A stretch of 64,000 bases of DNA from the NCBI RefSeq assembly GCF_014230315.1, contig NZ_JACLAW010000001.1:372001-436000 (forward strand), in the 5' to 3' direction. This stretch comes from Novosphingobium flavum (GTDB taxonomy: Bacteria > Pseudomonadota > Alphaproteobacteria > Sphingomonadales > Sphingomonadaceae). The notes beneath the pieces were generated by a model. The model was not told the DNA's origin. It worked only from the letters and a program-made list of their open reading frames with translations, and searched no databases. This document shows, piece by piece, positions 8,409 through 18,215 of the stretch; position 1 is the first letter of the stretch, and the number at the start of each line of letters is the position of its first letter. Made by a program: the position numbers and the translations under genes.

Positions 8409-11400
8409 CGCGCGCCTCGTCCTGAAGGTTTCCGGAAGGTGAGTTCATCGGCGAAGACCAGCCGAACGGGGCCAAGCAGCCCGGAGTCGAGCAGTGGTTC
8501 ATCCGGCCGGTAGAAGGTCCAGGTGCTGAAAGTGACGCGCCCTCCGGCGGGCTTGGGCGCTCCGGCCGTGTACCATGCGGGCAATCGGGTGATCTTGCGG
8601 GCCATGACCTGACCCTGGCTGCCATCTTGCCGCTTGCCTTCGCCGATTGGCCATTCGGCATCGGTGTAGGGGTCTTCCTCCGGCAGCGCGGCATCCCCGA
8701 TCATGCGGTTGGCCCAAAGGTTCGTGACCGCAAGCGAGATTGTGTTTCGGCCGGGTCGAACCGCATCGGTAATGTCGACCCGGAACGGCTCCTTCCACAG
8801 GGTGCCGAGGTCCACGTCGTTTACGCGCACGCCCGCGATCACTTCTACACGCCCGAGATCGAGGAACACCCGCCGTCCCTTGGCCAAGGCCGACGCCGGG
8901 ACTTCGATGGTTCGCCGGTAGGTGGCGGTACCCGAAAAATGGCGCACAGAGGGGGCGGGATTACGGCTCAGGCTTTCCAGCGCGGTGAGCCGGATCTGAT
9001 CGGGGGCGCCGCGACCGGGCTCGAACGAAACGACCCAGCCGCCGCCGAGCGTTATGGGTGTGGGCACCCGGGCTGTCGCCGAGCTGCCATCGGCAGTGGT
9101 ATAGCGGCCGCTCGCCCAGGCGAGGGCCTGAAGTGTCCCGTCAGGACCTCTTTCCAGCGTGGCAGGAGTCGGACCGATCGCCGGCGCGGGAGGGCCGCCA
9201 GCGGCAAGGGCTTCGATTTCCGCCGCGCTGAAGGCGCGGTCATCGGTTCGCAGCGGCGAGGCGTTTCCATCGAAGAAATAGGTCACGCCAACCGGCGCGG
9301 GAGGATCATTTCCCCCGGCAAACACCCGCTTGCCGCTTGGAAGGCCGGTGCGCACCAGCTTGCCATCGAGGTAAAGCCGCGGTGTACCCTTGTCATAGAC
9401 GAGCGCGACATGGGTCCAACCCGAAACAGGGGTGTGGCTGACGAGGACTGCGGGTGCAGACCGCGGGGAGCCACGCTCTATGACCACGGCGCCATTCCGC
9501 CCAAGGGCCAGGCCGGCGATCGCCGTCCCGTCCCCGTGGATGTCGCTGCCGGACCTCGCGTTGATCAGGTAGTTCTTGCCAGTCTCGTCGATGCGCCCCT
9601 GCGTGGATTCACGAGGCATGGCACGCAGGTCGATGTCCGGCTTTGCCCAGAGCGACAGGGTGAAGCTGTCTGATGGAGCGCTGGCCGGGGCCACCGCGGG
9701 CGCGGGCAGGGCTGGGCCCGCGAAGGGCTTGCCGTTCAGCGCGGCCCAGCCAAGTGCGCCTTGCGCCGCCTCTCGGCCCAGCATCACGAATGTCGAGCCC
9801 GCAGGGGGCAGGTTGAACGATACGGTGGTTCTCTGGTCATCGCTGGTGAACAGCGCAGGGTGCGAGATGGTGCCGGTTTCCGCGTTCCAGAGTTCGGGCA
9901 CGGCGCGGCCCACGCGCAGGCTGCAGGTGACGGATTCGGCCCTGCGCTGGCGGTTGGCAACGAAGTAGAGGTCCCGTGGGCCGATCCGGCGGTGCAGCCA
10001 GACCACCTGCCCGTCAGCACTGGCGGTGCGGCACTCGGCGTCCGGCCTCACGCCAAGCGTCGTCAGCGCCGAAAGAACGCCACCTTCGGGAAAGACCCAG
10101 CCTGCGCCATGTTTGCGCGGCTCGCGGCCCGTGCCCCACAGGGCATCGACATCGGCGCGAAATACGGCGTCGTCGGCGTCCTTTCCGGAAAGGGGGAGGG
10201 GATGCCCCGGCCGGGGGCCAAGCACCGCCGCCCCTTGCTCCGCCAGTTGCCGGAGGCGCGCGGCAAGTTGCGGCGTCATGCTGGACAGCGTCGCAGGCAA
10301 CACCAGCAGGCGGTATTCTGCGCCGTCCGGAAGGACAATGCGGCCGTTTCGCACCGTCGCCTGGGTCAGCAGAACTTCCGCGTTGACCAGATCGTAGCTG
10401 TAGCCGGGCGGAATCTGCGGATCGAAATACTGGCCGATGCGCGGGTTGGCGTCGGGCGACACGTCGGGGCGGACATATTCAGCCTGATAGGGCGTCTCCT
10501 CCCCGGTAAAGAACAGCACGTCGGCGACATAGGTGCCCTGACGGAGCAGGTACTGCGCCCGCGAAAGGTATTCCATCCACGGCTTCGCCTGGGCGAACCA
10601 TGTGTTCGACCGGTCCAGATTGATCCCCCACGGACCCATTGTCATGCCCGGCGCCGCGGTGGGGTTTGGCTGATGGGCATAGCGGTGGAAGATGATCTGG
10701 TTCAGGCCCAGTGCGAACATCTGGTCGCCCAGCGCCTTCATGGCATAGGGATAGTCCTGCCATCGGCTCGTCTGCGCCTCGCCCGTAAAACTTTCGGCCG
10801 CAACAACCGGCCGGCCATAAACGTGGGCGGCGGACGAGACCATCTTGAGCGTACGGTTGTCCGTCCACGGAGTGCGGGTCCAGAACTCGCTGGTCGGCAC
10901 TTCGGTGCGGCCGGACACCTGCAGGGAATCGAACGGCCCGGGGCCATAGGGCTCCGCGTAGAAGTGCAGGCCGAGCGCCTGGGCGCGGGTCTGCATCCTG
11001 CCATAATAGTTCTCCGCCATCAGGTCGGCGAGGGTGCGACGAAAATCGAACAGGAAGCGTTCGGACGTGTCGCTGTCCCCCACCACGCGGCCGGTCAGAG
11101 CGGGTAGATAGGGGACGAGGGAGTAGCCGGTCCGCGCCTTGAACTCGGCGGGCAGTCCGGCTGTCCAGTTCTGCAGGCCGGCTTCGTAGCTGTCGATCAT
11201 CACGCGATCGAAGGTCGTGCCCAGATGCTTGCCCGCTGCCCGGGCCAGACGCCCTATCGTGCTGTCGAACTGGAAATCGACCGCCGCCCGATCGAACTTG
11301 TCGACCTCTAGCCCCCGGCCGCTGTCGGACGCCGCGACGTTGAGATGGCCCGTGGTGGTGTGGCCGAACCGCAGGACCGTCCAGCGGCCCGGCGGCGGGG

Positions 11401-12490
11401 TCCAGCGCAGGACTCCGCCCGCGTCCACCCTCGCGGTCAGGTCGATCACCTTGCTGGGGTCGATGGAGTCGGCTGGTCGGCCCGACGGGTGAACTTCCAC
11501 AGCCGGACTCATGCGGAAGAGGTGCTCACCCTTCAGTTCCCAGCCCGGCAGGCGGGGGCTAGCGTGAAACAGGGCTTCGGCCAGCACCAGCGGCGCCGCC
11601 GGCGTGATCCGGAAGTAACGTGCCGCAATCGGGGGAAAGTTCACCGTCGCAGGCGCCTCGATCCCGCGCTCCGGCTGGGCGGGAGCGCCCGCAGCGGCGA
11701 GGCGGGTCCAGTCTTGGCCGTCGACCGACGCTTCGACCGTCGTAGAGAACGGGCCGGAGTCGGGACCGGCGTAAAGCGTCACCGCGCTCGCGGTAAACGG
11801 CGCGCGCATCTTCACGATCAGCGGGGCGGTCGGGCCGATCCGGACCGAGGTGTGGAGATCGCGATCCGTCAGGATGCCGGGGGCAACGTCGCCCGTAGCC
11901 TGCATGGACTGGATCGCATCCAGATAGACGGCGTCGTCTCCGGAACTGGCGGGGTAGGCGATCACGGCGGCATCGCGATAAAAGCCAAGCTTCGTATAGG
12001 GTTGGGCCAGCCTGACGGTAATCGACCGCCCGCCGCTGACGGTGGTTTCAGTCCAGACCGCCTGCTGCATCGAGCGTTCCGGCGTGATCCACGGACCGCC
12101 TGACGAGGACCACCCCGGGGCATTGTGGACACCGACCTTGATGCCCAGTTCGGCCGCCTTGTCCATCATGTGGGTCATCAGGCCGAACCAATCCCGGCTC
12201 AGGTAGTCGACAGGCCCCTTGGGCACATCGTTGCTGCCATCGAACACCATGACGCTACCGATCCCGACATCGTGCATGGCGGTAAGGTCGGCATCGATCC
12301 CGGCCTGGGTCACGTTGCCGTTCATCCAGTGGTAGAACGTGCCCGGCCGCGTTTCTGGCGGCGGATTGCGGAATTCTGCAGCAGAAGGGCCGTCCGGCCG
12401 GCCTTCCGGCGCGGCCTGTCCCTGCGCGCCCGCACTGCTCACCGAGAGCGCGAGCACGCATCCCGCCAGCCACTTCCCTCTGCCTGCCAT
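8405..12490 (-). CDS. GH106 alpha-L-rhamnosidase with inserted LamG domain
   Basis: This is a very large exported enzyme (about 1361 residues). The ATG at 12490 is preceded by GAGAGG and opens a signal peptide (WLAGCVLALSVSSAGAQ). The GH106 signature near the mature N-terminus includes PGTFYHWMNGNVTQAGIDAD, followed by GVHNAPGWSSSGGPW and a segment with FYAEPYGPG and EVPTSEFW. A LamG/concanavalin-like module occupies about residues 935-1095 (FTLSLWAKPDIDL, GWTHVALVYDKGTPRLYLDG). A galactose-binding-like jelly roll follows (VFLDLGRVEVIAGVRVND, DLGTLWKEPFRVDITDAV). GH106 enzymes remove rhamnose from RG-II and flavonoid glycosides. It heads the operon GH106, AKR, GH127, RLP, kinase and is divergent from the second GH42 gene. 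Confidence 0.88.
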   Translation of the reverse strand: MAGRGKWLAGCVLALSVSSAGAQGQAAPEGRPDGPSAAEFRNPPPETRPGTFYHWMNGNVTQAGIDADLTAMHDVGIGSVMVFDGSNDVPKGPVDYLSRDWFGLMTHMMDKAAELGIKVGVHNAPGWSSSGGPWITPERSMQQAVWTETTVSGGRSITVRLAQPYTKLGFYRDAAVIAYPASSGDDAVYLDAIQSMQATGDVAPGILTDRDLHTSVRIGPTAPLIVKMRAPFTASAVTLYAGPDSGPFSTTVEASVDGQDWTRLAAAGAPAQPERGIEAPATVNFPPIAARYFRITPAAPLVLAEALFHASPRLPGWELKGEHLFRMSPAVEVHPSGRPADSIDPSKVIDLTARVDAGGVLRWTPPPGRWTVLRFGHTTTGHLNVAASDSGRGLEVDKFDRAAVDFQFDSTIGRLARAAGKHLGTTFDRVMIDSYEAGLQNWTAGLPAEFKARTGYSLVPYLPALTGRVVGDSDTSERFLFDFRRTLADLMAENYYGRMQTRAQALGLHFYAEPYGPGPFDSLQVSGRTEVPTSEFWTRTPWTDNRTLKMVSSAAHVYGRPVVAAESFTGEAQTSRWQDYPYAMKALGDQMFALGLNQIIFHRYAHQPNPTAAPGMTMGPWGINLDRSNTWFAQAKPWMEYLSRAQYLLRQGTYVADVLFFTGEETPYQAEYVRPDVSPDANPRIGQYFDPQIPPGYSYDLVNAEVLLTQATVRNGRIVLPDGAEYRLLVLPATLSSMTPQLAARLRQLAEQGAAVLGPRPGHPLPLSGKDADDAVFRADVDALWGTGREPRKHGAGWVFPEGGVLSALTTLGVRPDAECRTASADGQVVWLHRRIGPRDLYFVANRQRRAESVTCSLRVGRAVPELWNAETGTISHPALFTSDDQRTTVSFNLPPAGSTFVMLGREAAQGALGWAALNGKPFAGPALPAPAVAPASAPSDSFTLSLWAKPDIDLRAMPRESTQGRIDETGKNYLINARSGSDIHGDGTAIAGLALGRNGAVVIERGSPRSAPAVLVSHTPVSGWTHVALVYDKGTPRLYLDGKLVRTGLPSGKRVFAGGNDPPAPVGVTYFFDGNASPLRTDDRAFSAAEIEALAAGGPPAPAIGPTPATLERGPDGTLQALAWASGRYTTADGSSATARVPTPITLGGGWVVSFEPGRGAPDQIRLTALESLSRNPAPSVRHFSGTATYRRTIEVPASALAKGRRVFLDLGRVEVIAGVRVNDVDLGTLWKEPFRVDITDAVRPGRNTISLAVTNLWANRMIGDAALPEEDPYTDAEWPIGEGKRQDGSQGQVMARKITRLPAWYTAGAPKPAGGRVTFSTWTFYRPDEPLLDSGLLGPVRLVFADELTFRKPSGRGAR

Positions 12491-12591
12491 GCCTCTCACC
12501 CTCTGCGGCCTGCCTTGTTGTGAAAGAGCGCCCGTTCCATGCGGAGCGATAATAGCCCTTGGCAGCACCTGATTCCGACGGCATTAGTAGC

Positions 12592-12621
12592 AAAACGACA
12601 TAAAACGAAAAAGAACGAAAG
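12592..12621. promoter_or_regulatory. Three 10-bp phased repeats (AAAACGAAAN type) in the GH106/GH42 divergent promoter
   Basis: Three consecutive decamers, AAAACGACAT, AAAACGAAAA and AGAACGAAAG, lie in the 142-bp gap between the divergent GH106 and GH42 genes and end 11 bp before the GH42 start. The period is exactly one helical turn. The core matches the array at 7321-7348, suggesting one shared regulator, by analogy DeoR-type. This is pattern-based. Confidence 0.45.
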
Positions 12622-12632
12622 CGAGGGGATGG

Positions 12633-14744
12633 ATGAATGGCCGGCAAAGCCCGTTCGGCACCGTTGCAGTGGCGTTGCTCACCCTTTGCACAGCGGGTGC
12701 AGGCGGCGAAGGAGCGGCTTGGGCAAGCTCGGAGCAGACCTTCCCGCAGCGCGCCACGGCCTTTGCCGACAAGCCCGCCATTGCCGTCGGAACCGCCTGG
12801 TATCCCGAACAGTGGCCAGAGGCGCAGTGGGAAGCCGACCTGAGCCTGATGCGGCAATCGGGTTTCAACACGGTGCGGATCGGCGAATTTGCATGGAGCC
12901 GGATGGAGCCTGCAGAAGGCCGGTTCGATTTCGACTGGCTGGACCGCGCCATAGCTGCCGCACGGCGCCACGGAATGATGGTGGTGATCGGCACTCCCAC
13001 CGCAGCGCCGCCGGCCTGGCTCACGGCCGCCTACCCCGAGGTTCTGCGGGTTGACGAAAACGGTGTCCGGGCCGGGCACGGCGGGCGGCGGCACTTCTCC
13101 TTTGCCAGCGCGCGATACCGCGAATTCTGCCGCCGGATCGCCACCGAACTCGCTCGGCGCTATGGCCATGACCCCGCGGTGGTGGGCTGGCAGATCGACA
13201 ACGAGGTCGGCCCGCCATCGTTCGATCAGGAAGCTGTCAATGCGTGGCACGCCTTCCTGCAGAAGCGGTACGGCACGATCGAGACGCTGAACCGGCGCTG
13301 GGCCACGCAGTACTGGAGCCAGCATTACAACAGCTTCGAGCAGGTCCCCCTGCGCGCAAGCGGGCAGCAGAACCCGGGTCTGCTGCTCGATTTCAAGCAC
13401 TTTGCCAGCTTCATGTGGACCGACTACGTGCAGAGCCAGGCGAAGGCGCTCCGTCCGCTCGTGGACCCAAGGGCTTTCATCACCACGAACACGATGTTCT
13501 GGAACGCCGGGTTTGACCACTTCGAGATGCACCGCGGTCTCGATCTGGCGGCATGGGACAATTACATCCCCGAGGGACGACCCGACTGGGTGGCCAACGG
13601 CGCGAACCACGACCTCGTTCGGGGCTACCGCCAGCGCAATTTCTGGCTCATGGAAACCCAGCCCGGGCGTGTTGACTGGGCGGGCGTAAACCGCGCGCTC
13701 GATCCCGGGCAGGTGCGCGAAATGGCATGGCAAGCCATAGGGCACGGCGCCGATGCGGTGTTGTACTGGCAGTGGCGGCCAGCGCCCAACGGGCAGGAAA
13801 CCTATCACGGCGCGGTGCTCGGGCAGGACGGCCGGCCAAGCCCCATCCAGCCCGAAATCGCCCGCACCGCCACGGAGTTGAACTCAGCCGCAAACCTGCT
13901 GGCGGACACGACGCCATTAGCCAAAGTCGCCATGCTGTTTTCCTATGACAGCCGCTGGGCAATAGACCTGCAACGCCATCATCGAGACTTCGACCCTGTA
14001 AAGGCCTTCACCGCGTTTTATCGGCCGCTGCGGGTTCAGGCGCAGGGCGTGGACGTCATCTCGCCCGGCGCAAACCTTTCCGCCTATCGCCTTGTAGTCG
14101 CGCCGGATCTCATGGTGTTGGACCAGCGCCAGGCCGACGCGCTCGCGGGCTATGTGCGGGCAGGAGGCAACCTTGTGCTCGGGCCGCGTTCGGGGATGCG
14201 GGACGATGCCAACGCCCTGTGGCCGCAGAGGCAGCCCGGCCCGCTTCGCTCGCTGCTGGGGGCGGAAGTGGCGCAGTATCACGCTCTGGACGAAGGGGTG
14301 AAGATCGCCGGCGCCGTGCAGGGAGGGGCAACGATCTGGGCAGAGGAAATGGTCCCGCTGGCGCGCGACGTGAAGATTATCGCCACCTATGCCGACAGCG
14401 GGGGCTGGCTCGATGGCAAGCCGGCCATCGTCACCCGCCGGGTGGGGCGGGGTAGCATCACCTATGTCGGAGCCTGGCTCGATCCGGTGCCGATGGCGCA
14501 GCTCATGGCAGGGCTGCTTGCCGAAAAAGGGATCGCGCCTTTCATTCCGGACACGCCTGCGGATGTTGAGGTGGCGGTCCGCGCCGGCGGCGGCAAGCGC
14601 GTGCTGATCGCGATCAACCACGGAAGTGAGCCGCACCCGATGTCTCTACCCGCCTCGGCTGCCCTGAGGGGAGGGGACTGGGTCGACGGACAATTGGCCG
14701 CTCACGGGGTGGCCTGGTTTGAATTGCAAAAGGATGCACGATGA
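12633..14744 (+). CDS. Exported GH42 beta-galactosidase / alpha-L-arabinopyranosidase, second copy
   Basis: A 703-residue paralogue of the GH42 at 812-2881. The signal peptide covers roughly residues 10-32. The barrel opens with GTAWYPEQWPE, the acid/base is Glu191 in WQIDNEVG and the nucleophile is near Glu342 in METQPG. The flavodoxin-like domain (LVVAPDLMVLDQRQADALAG) and C-terminal beta domain are present. It retains the common NEVG motif where the first copy has NEP, so the two may differ in substrate. It is the first gene of a plus-strand pair with the SGNH esterase (ATGA overlap). The phased repeat array sits just upstream. Confidence 0.9.
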   Translation: MNGRQSPFGTVAVALLTLCTAGAGGEGAAWASSEQTFPQRATAFADKPAIAVGTAWYPEQWPEAQWEADLSLMRQSGFNTVRIGEFAWSRMEPAEGRFDFDWLDRAIAAARRHGMMVVIGTPTAAPPAWLTAAYPEVLRVDENGVRAGHGGRRHFSFASARYREFCRRIATELARRYGHDPAVVGWQIDNEVGPPSFDQEAVNAWHAFLQKRYGTIETLNRRWATQYWSQHYNSFEQVPLRASGQQNPGLLLDFKHFASFMWTDYVQSQAKALRPLVDPRAFITTNTMFWNAGFDHFEMHRGLDLAAWDNYIPEGRPDWVANGANHDLVRGYRQRNFWLMETQPGRVDWAGVNRALDPGQVREMAWQAIGHGADAVLYWQWRPAPNGQETYHGAVLGQDGRPSPIQPEIARTATELNSAANLLADTTPLAKVAMLFSYDSRWAIDLQRHHRDFDPVKAFTAFYRPLRVQAQGVDVISPGANLSAYRLVVAPDLMVLDQRQADALAGYVRAGGNLVLGPRSGMRDDANALWPQRQPGPLRSLLGAEVAQYHALDEGVKIAGAVQGGATIWAEEMVPLARDVKIIATYADSGGWLDGKPAIVTRRVGRGSITYVGAWLDPVPMAQLMAGLLAEKGIAPFIPDTPADVEVAVRAGGGKRVLIAINHGSEPHPMSLPASAALRGGDWVDGQLAAHGVAWFELQKDAR

Positions 14745-15949
14745 AAGCTCAGGCCCTTTCCCTGGCAGCTGGCGCGCTGTTCCTTGTCGGTGCGACCCCG
14801 GACAAGGAGCAATGGGTCCCCGGCTGGTCTGCCCCGCCCATCGCCTACGAGCCGAACAGCCGCGATAACCTTGGAATCGGCCGGCCGCTGAAGGACGAAA
14901 CGGTGCGGCAGGACCTGCGCGCGGGTATCGCCGCCCGGCAGCTGCGGGTGAGGTTGACGAACGAACTGGCGGACGATCCCTTGCGGATCGGAGCCGCATC
15001 GGTGGTCCGGATCGATGGGGCCGGGGTCCCGGTGGCTGGAAGCCTGCGCATGCTGACGTTTGGCGGCGCGCAGGCGGCGCGGATACCGGCGCGGGCGCCT
15101 CTTCTCTCCGATCCGGTCGACTATCCCGTGGCAGCGGGTGAACGCCTTGCGGTTTCGGTCTACTTTCCAGACGAGGCAACGCCGCCGGCCCACGCTCAGA
15201 TGGTCGATCTTGCCAGCGGCAACGTGGTGGGGGCAACCACCTTGCCGCGTGCCCGGCGGGTCCGCGCAGCGGGCATCGTCAGCGCGCTCGAACTGTCAGG
15301 CACGGCGGCGCGCCGGGTTCTCGTCACCTATGGCGATTCCATCACCGAGGGGGCCGGCGCCACTCCCGGGCAGGCGATGAGCTGGCCGGACCAGCTCGGA
15401 CGGATGCTCGCGGCCGACCGTCGCGGCCGATGCTGGGCGGTCGCCAATGTCGGCATCAGCGGCAACCGGCTGCTGAACACCGGGCGCGGGCCTAATGGTC
15501 TGGCGCGCTTCGACCGCGATGTGCTGTCGGTCCCCGGCGCAACGCACATCGTGATTCTGGAAGGGATCAACGATATCGGGAAGGTCCGCGATCCGGCCGA
15601 GCGGCAGCCCGCAGCCAGCGAAATCATCGCAGCCTACGAGCAACTGCTGGCAAGGGCGCAGGCGCAGGGTCTGCGCGTGATCGTTGGCACCCTGTTGCCG
15701 TTCGAGGGCGCGGCCTATGCAGACGGCGCCGCGGAGGAGCGGCGCCTCGAGGTGAATGCATGGATCCGCGCCAACGCGCGCCGTTTTGACGGCCTGATCG
15801 ACTTCGACGTCGCCATGGGGGAGCCGGGCCAACCCAAGGTCATGCGGCTCGCGGAACAGGTTGGCGATCACCTGCACCCGAACGATGTGGGTTACGCCCG
15901 CATGGCCCGGACAGCCTTGCCCGCAATCCTTCGGCAAGGCTGTCCATGA
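14741..15949 (+). CDS. Exported SGNH/GDSL-family hydrolase
   Basis: The 402-residue protein has a short signal sequence, an N-terminal beta-rich domain (residues about 25-185) and an SGNH hydrolase domain. Block I is GDSITEG with Ser200, followed by NVGISGNRLL, the EGINDIG block and the Asp-His block DHLHPND. Such enzymes remove acetyl or other ester groups. In this locus a glycan deacetylase is a reasonable guess, as RG-II side chains carry acetyl groups. The start overlaps the GH42 stop (ATGA). The gene ends 9 bp from the convergent GH-A gene, with no room for a separate terminator. Confidence 0.85.
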   Translation: MKAQALSLAAGALFLVGATPDKEQWVPGWSAPPIAYEPNSRDNLGIGRPLKDETVRQDLRAGIAARQLRVRLTNELADDPLRIGAASVVRIDGAGVPVAGSLRMLTFGGAQAARIPARAPLLSDPVDYPVAAGERLAVSVYFPDEATPPAHAQMVDLASGNVVGATTLPRARRVRAAGIVSALELSGTAARRVLVTYGDSITEGAGATPGQAMSWPDQLGRMLAADRRGRCWAVANVGISGNRLLNTGRGPNGLARFDRDVLSVPGATHIVILEGINDIGKVRDPAERQPAASEIIAAYEQLLARAQAQGLRVIVGTLLPFEGAAYADGAAEERRLEVNAWIRANARRFDGLIDFDVAMGEPGQPKVMRLAEQVGDHLHPNDVGYARMARTALPAILRQGCP

Positions 15950-15958
15950 CCAGACGGG

Positions 15959-18190
15959 TCAGCGTTCAACCCGGATGAGATAGGTTGTGGTCGCGGGGGT
16001 GCCGACGGGAATTTCCCAGCCGGGCTCGATCATCTTGGCGGAAATTTCCTTGCCGATTGGACGCGCCGCGCCATCCAGCGGCTGGGCAAACACGCCGACC
16101 GCACCTTCAAGGTCCTTGAGCTGGACCCAGCCGGTCACGGGCTCGATCAGGGTGGGGGCGGTGCCCCAGTCGGTCAGCATGGAGCGGCGTGCATCCCATT
16201 GTACCCCGGTGTTCTGGGTTCGGCTGGTCACCGTCAGTAGCAACCGGTTCGCGAGCTGAACCGGCTTCCCGTCAAGCGATGACAGGGTGATCGCGGCGAA
16301 GGTGTTGCGGATGTCAGCCGAAAGGTGCCGGGTCTGCATTGCCGGGTTCGCCTCTACGAAACCGACCAGCGCCTGGCTGCGGGGCGTGTCCACCCTGAAA
16401 ATGCCCTGTTTGCCGTCTGTGGTTTTCCAACTGAGCTGGCCGGTATCCGACACGATCGGATTCGCGGGCGGAAGGGCAGCCGGCAGGGAGGGCTTGCAAT
16501 CGAGACACGAGACACGTGATCCGTGGGTCAGCGGTATGGCGGGATCGAAGCCCGGAGTGTAATAAGGCATCGCGGCGCGCGGCATCCGGGCCGCCTCGCT
16601 GATCTGGTCGGTCGAATAGGCGCGCGTGACGACCTGGTTCGCTGCGGCGACATCACCCCGCAGGAACAGCATGGCTCCGACCGGCATCTGCGCCATTTTC
16701 ACGGGATCGAGCGTCATGTCGAAGTAATCGGCGATGGCCGGCTGCCATTGGCCGCTGATCTTCGTTTCGAAGGTATAGAAGAATATGCCGTCCCAGTCCT
16801 GCAAGGCCGCATAGGAGGCGAGGATGGGGATCATCTCTGCGCCGTATTCGCTGGGGAAGGGATGGTTCACTTCGCTGACGGTGAACGGCTTGCCAACCAC
16901 GGCGCTGCGGGCCAGCTTCTGAATGATCGACGTGCCGGGGCTGTTCACCATGGGCTCGTTGCGCCGGCCATAGATCGCGGGGTGCTGCCAGTAAACATGG
17001 GCATCCATGATGTCCGACCGGATGGCGGTTCGCATCAGGGGCTGATTGGCGATGAAATAAGTGTGGTCGGCGGTCGGCACGATCGGGGCCTTCACGCCAA
17101 GTTCCTCGCGCAGGAACCGTTTCATATCCGCGTGAAAATCGATTTCGACCTGGGTGATGAAGGCCAGTTCGGCATCCAGCCGCAGGCGCGGTGCGTCCGG
17201 ATGGTCCCCGCGCCGCATCAGGGGAACCTGCTGGCCGGCAGCAACTCCGGCCATTCCGCGCAAGGCGGCGATCTGCGCCTGCGTGCGGTTCCGGGCCAGC
17301 CACTCATTGTACATGCTGGTCAGCAGCGACTGGTAGTGCGGGCTCATGTCGAGCTGAAGGTTTGCGCCGCCCTGCTGGCGTTCACCGCGCAGCCAGTTGC
17401 GCATCCAGAACTCAAGGAGCGAATTTTCGTTCACCACCTCCACCGTCATCACGGCGGGATCGTCGGCATAGCGAAGGCCGGTGTAAGGATTCTGGTGCCC
17501 CAGTAATTGCCGGGCATACTCCTTTTGCAGGGCCACGAGTTCCGGGCCGAAATAGGTATATGCCTTCGCGTTGCCGATCAGATCGACATCGGGCACCCCG
17601 TCACCGGGGCGAAAGACCCGGCCGACGTTCAGGTTGAAATTGACGTAAATGCCATTCTTCTTGAGCTGGGCGAACCAGTAGTCGAGCCGTTCCAACTGCT
17701 GCGGGTTCAGTTCGCGGCTGGTGTTTCCATCGCGTATCAAACCGCGAGGCGCATGGGTGAAAGGCCCTGCCTTCGGGCCGAGGCCGGATCCACCGTCACG
17801 CATGGGGGAAACGGAGTCCGGCCGGTCAAGGAAGTGCATCCGCACGCAGTTGACCCCCAGCCTGGCGAGCGCGCCGGCATAGGTTTCCGCGTCCTTGTGC
17901 GAAGGGATCTCCTCGCCGCCGATGGTCCATCCTGTAAGGTTGACGCCCCAGCAGCGGAACCGTTGTCCATCGGCGCGATAGAGGTGGCCACCCCGCACCT
18001 CGATGAAGCCATGGCTGCCGGCCGGCCCATCCAGCAGGAAACGCGCGTCTGCCCCGGAATCCCGGCGTGCTTCGTGATCGACGGTGAAGGGCTGCATCGC
18101 AATGTCCTGCGCTGCCGCCACGCCGGCCACGGCCGTACTCGCCAGCGCCATTGCCACCGCAAGTGCGCCGGGCTTGTTGATCCTCGACAT
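15959..18190 (-). CDS. Exported clan GH-A glycoside hydrolase (GH5-like), specificity unknown
   Basis: The 743-residue protein has a signal peptide ending near AAAQ at residue 28 and a short beta segment (GGHLYRADGQRFRCWGVNL) typical of GH5/clan-A cellulase-like enzymes. The TIM barrel carries the acid/base pair Asn254-Glu255 in VEVVNENS and a candidate nucleophile in FTVSEVNHPFP. The last 200 residues are a beta-rich domain. It is the third gene of the operon apnO, GH29, GH-A, 25 bp after GH29 and with a GGGAGGT ribosome site. I cannot assign the CAZy family securely; GH5 or one of the newer RG-II-related clan-A families would fit. Confidence 0.75.
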   Translation of the reverse strand: MSRINKPGALAVAMALASTAVAGVAAAQDIAMQPFTVDHEARRDSGADARFLLDGPAGSHGFIEVRGGHLYRADGQRFRCWGVNLTGWTIGGEEIPSHKDAETYAGALARLGVNCVRMHFLDRPDSVSPMRDGGSGLGPKAGPFTHAPRGLIRDGNTSRELNPQQLERLDYWFAQLKKNGIYVNFNLNVGRVFRPGDGVPDVDLIGNAKAYTYFGPELVALQKEYARQLLGHQNPYTGLRYADDPAVMTVEVVNENSLLEFWMRNWLRGERQQGGANLQLDMSPHYQSLLTSMYNEWLARNRTQAQIAALRGMAGVAAGQQVPLMRRGDHPDAPRLRLDAELAFITQVEIDFHADMKRFLREELGVKAPIVPTADHTYFIANQPLMRTAIRSDIMDAHVYWQHPAIYGRRNEPMVNSPGTSIIQKLARSAVVGKPFTVSEVNHPFPSEYGAEMIPILASYAALQDWDGIFFYTFETKISGQWQPAIADYFDMTLDPVKMAQMPVGAMLFLRGDVAAANQVVTRAYSTDQISEAARMPRAAMPYYTPGFDPAIPLTHGSRVSCLDCKPSLPAALPPANPIVSDTGQLSWKTTDGKQGIFRVDTPRSQALVGFVEANPAMQTRHLSADIRNTFAAITLSSLDGKPVQLANRLLLTVTSRTQNTGVQWDARRSMLTDWGTAPTLIEPVTGWVQLKDLEGAVGVFAQPLDGAARPIGKEISAKMIEPGWEIPVGTPATTTYLIRVER

Positions 18191-18215
18191 CCGTACCTCC
18201 CGAATTGCCGCGCTG

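Noticed and set aside
12255..13808. 517-codon minus-strand frame in the GH106/GH42 promoter and GH42 gene
   Set aside because: Opposite strand of a well-supported GH42; composition typical of a shadow.
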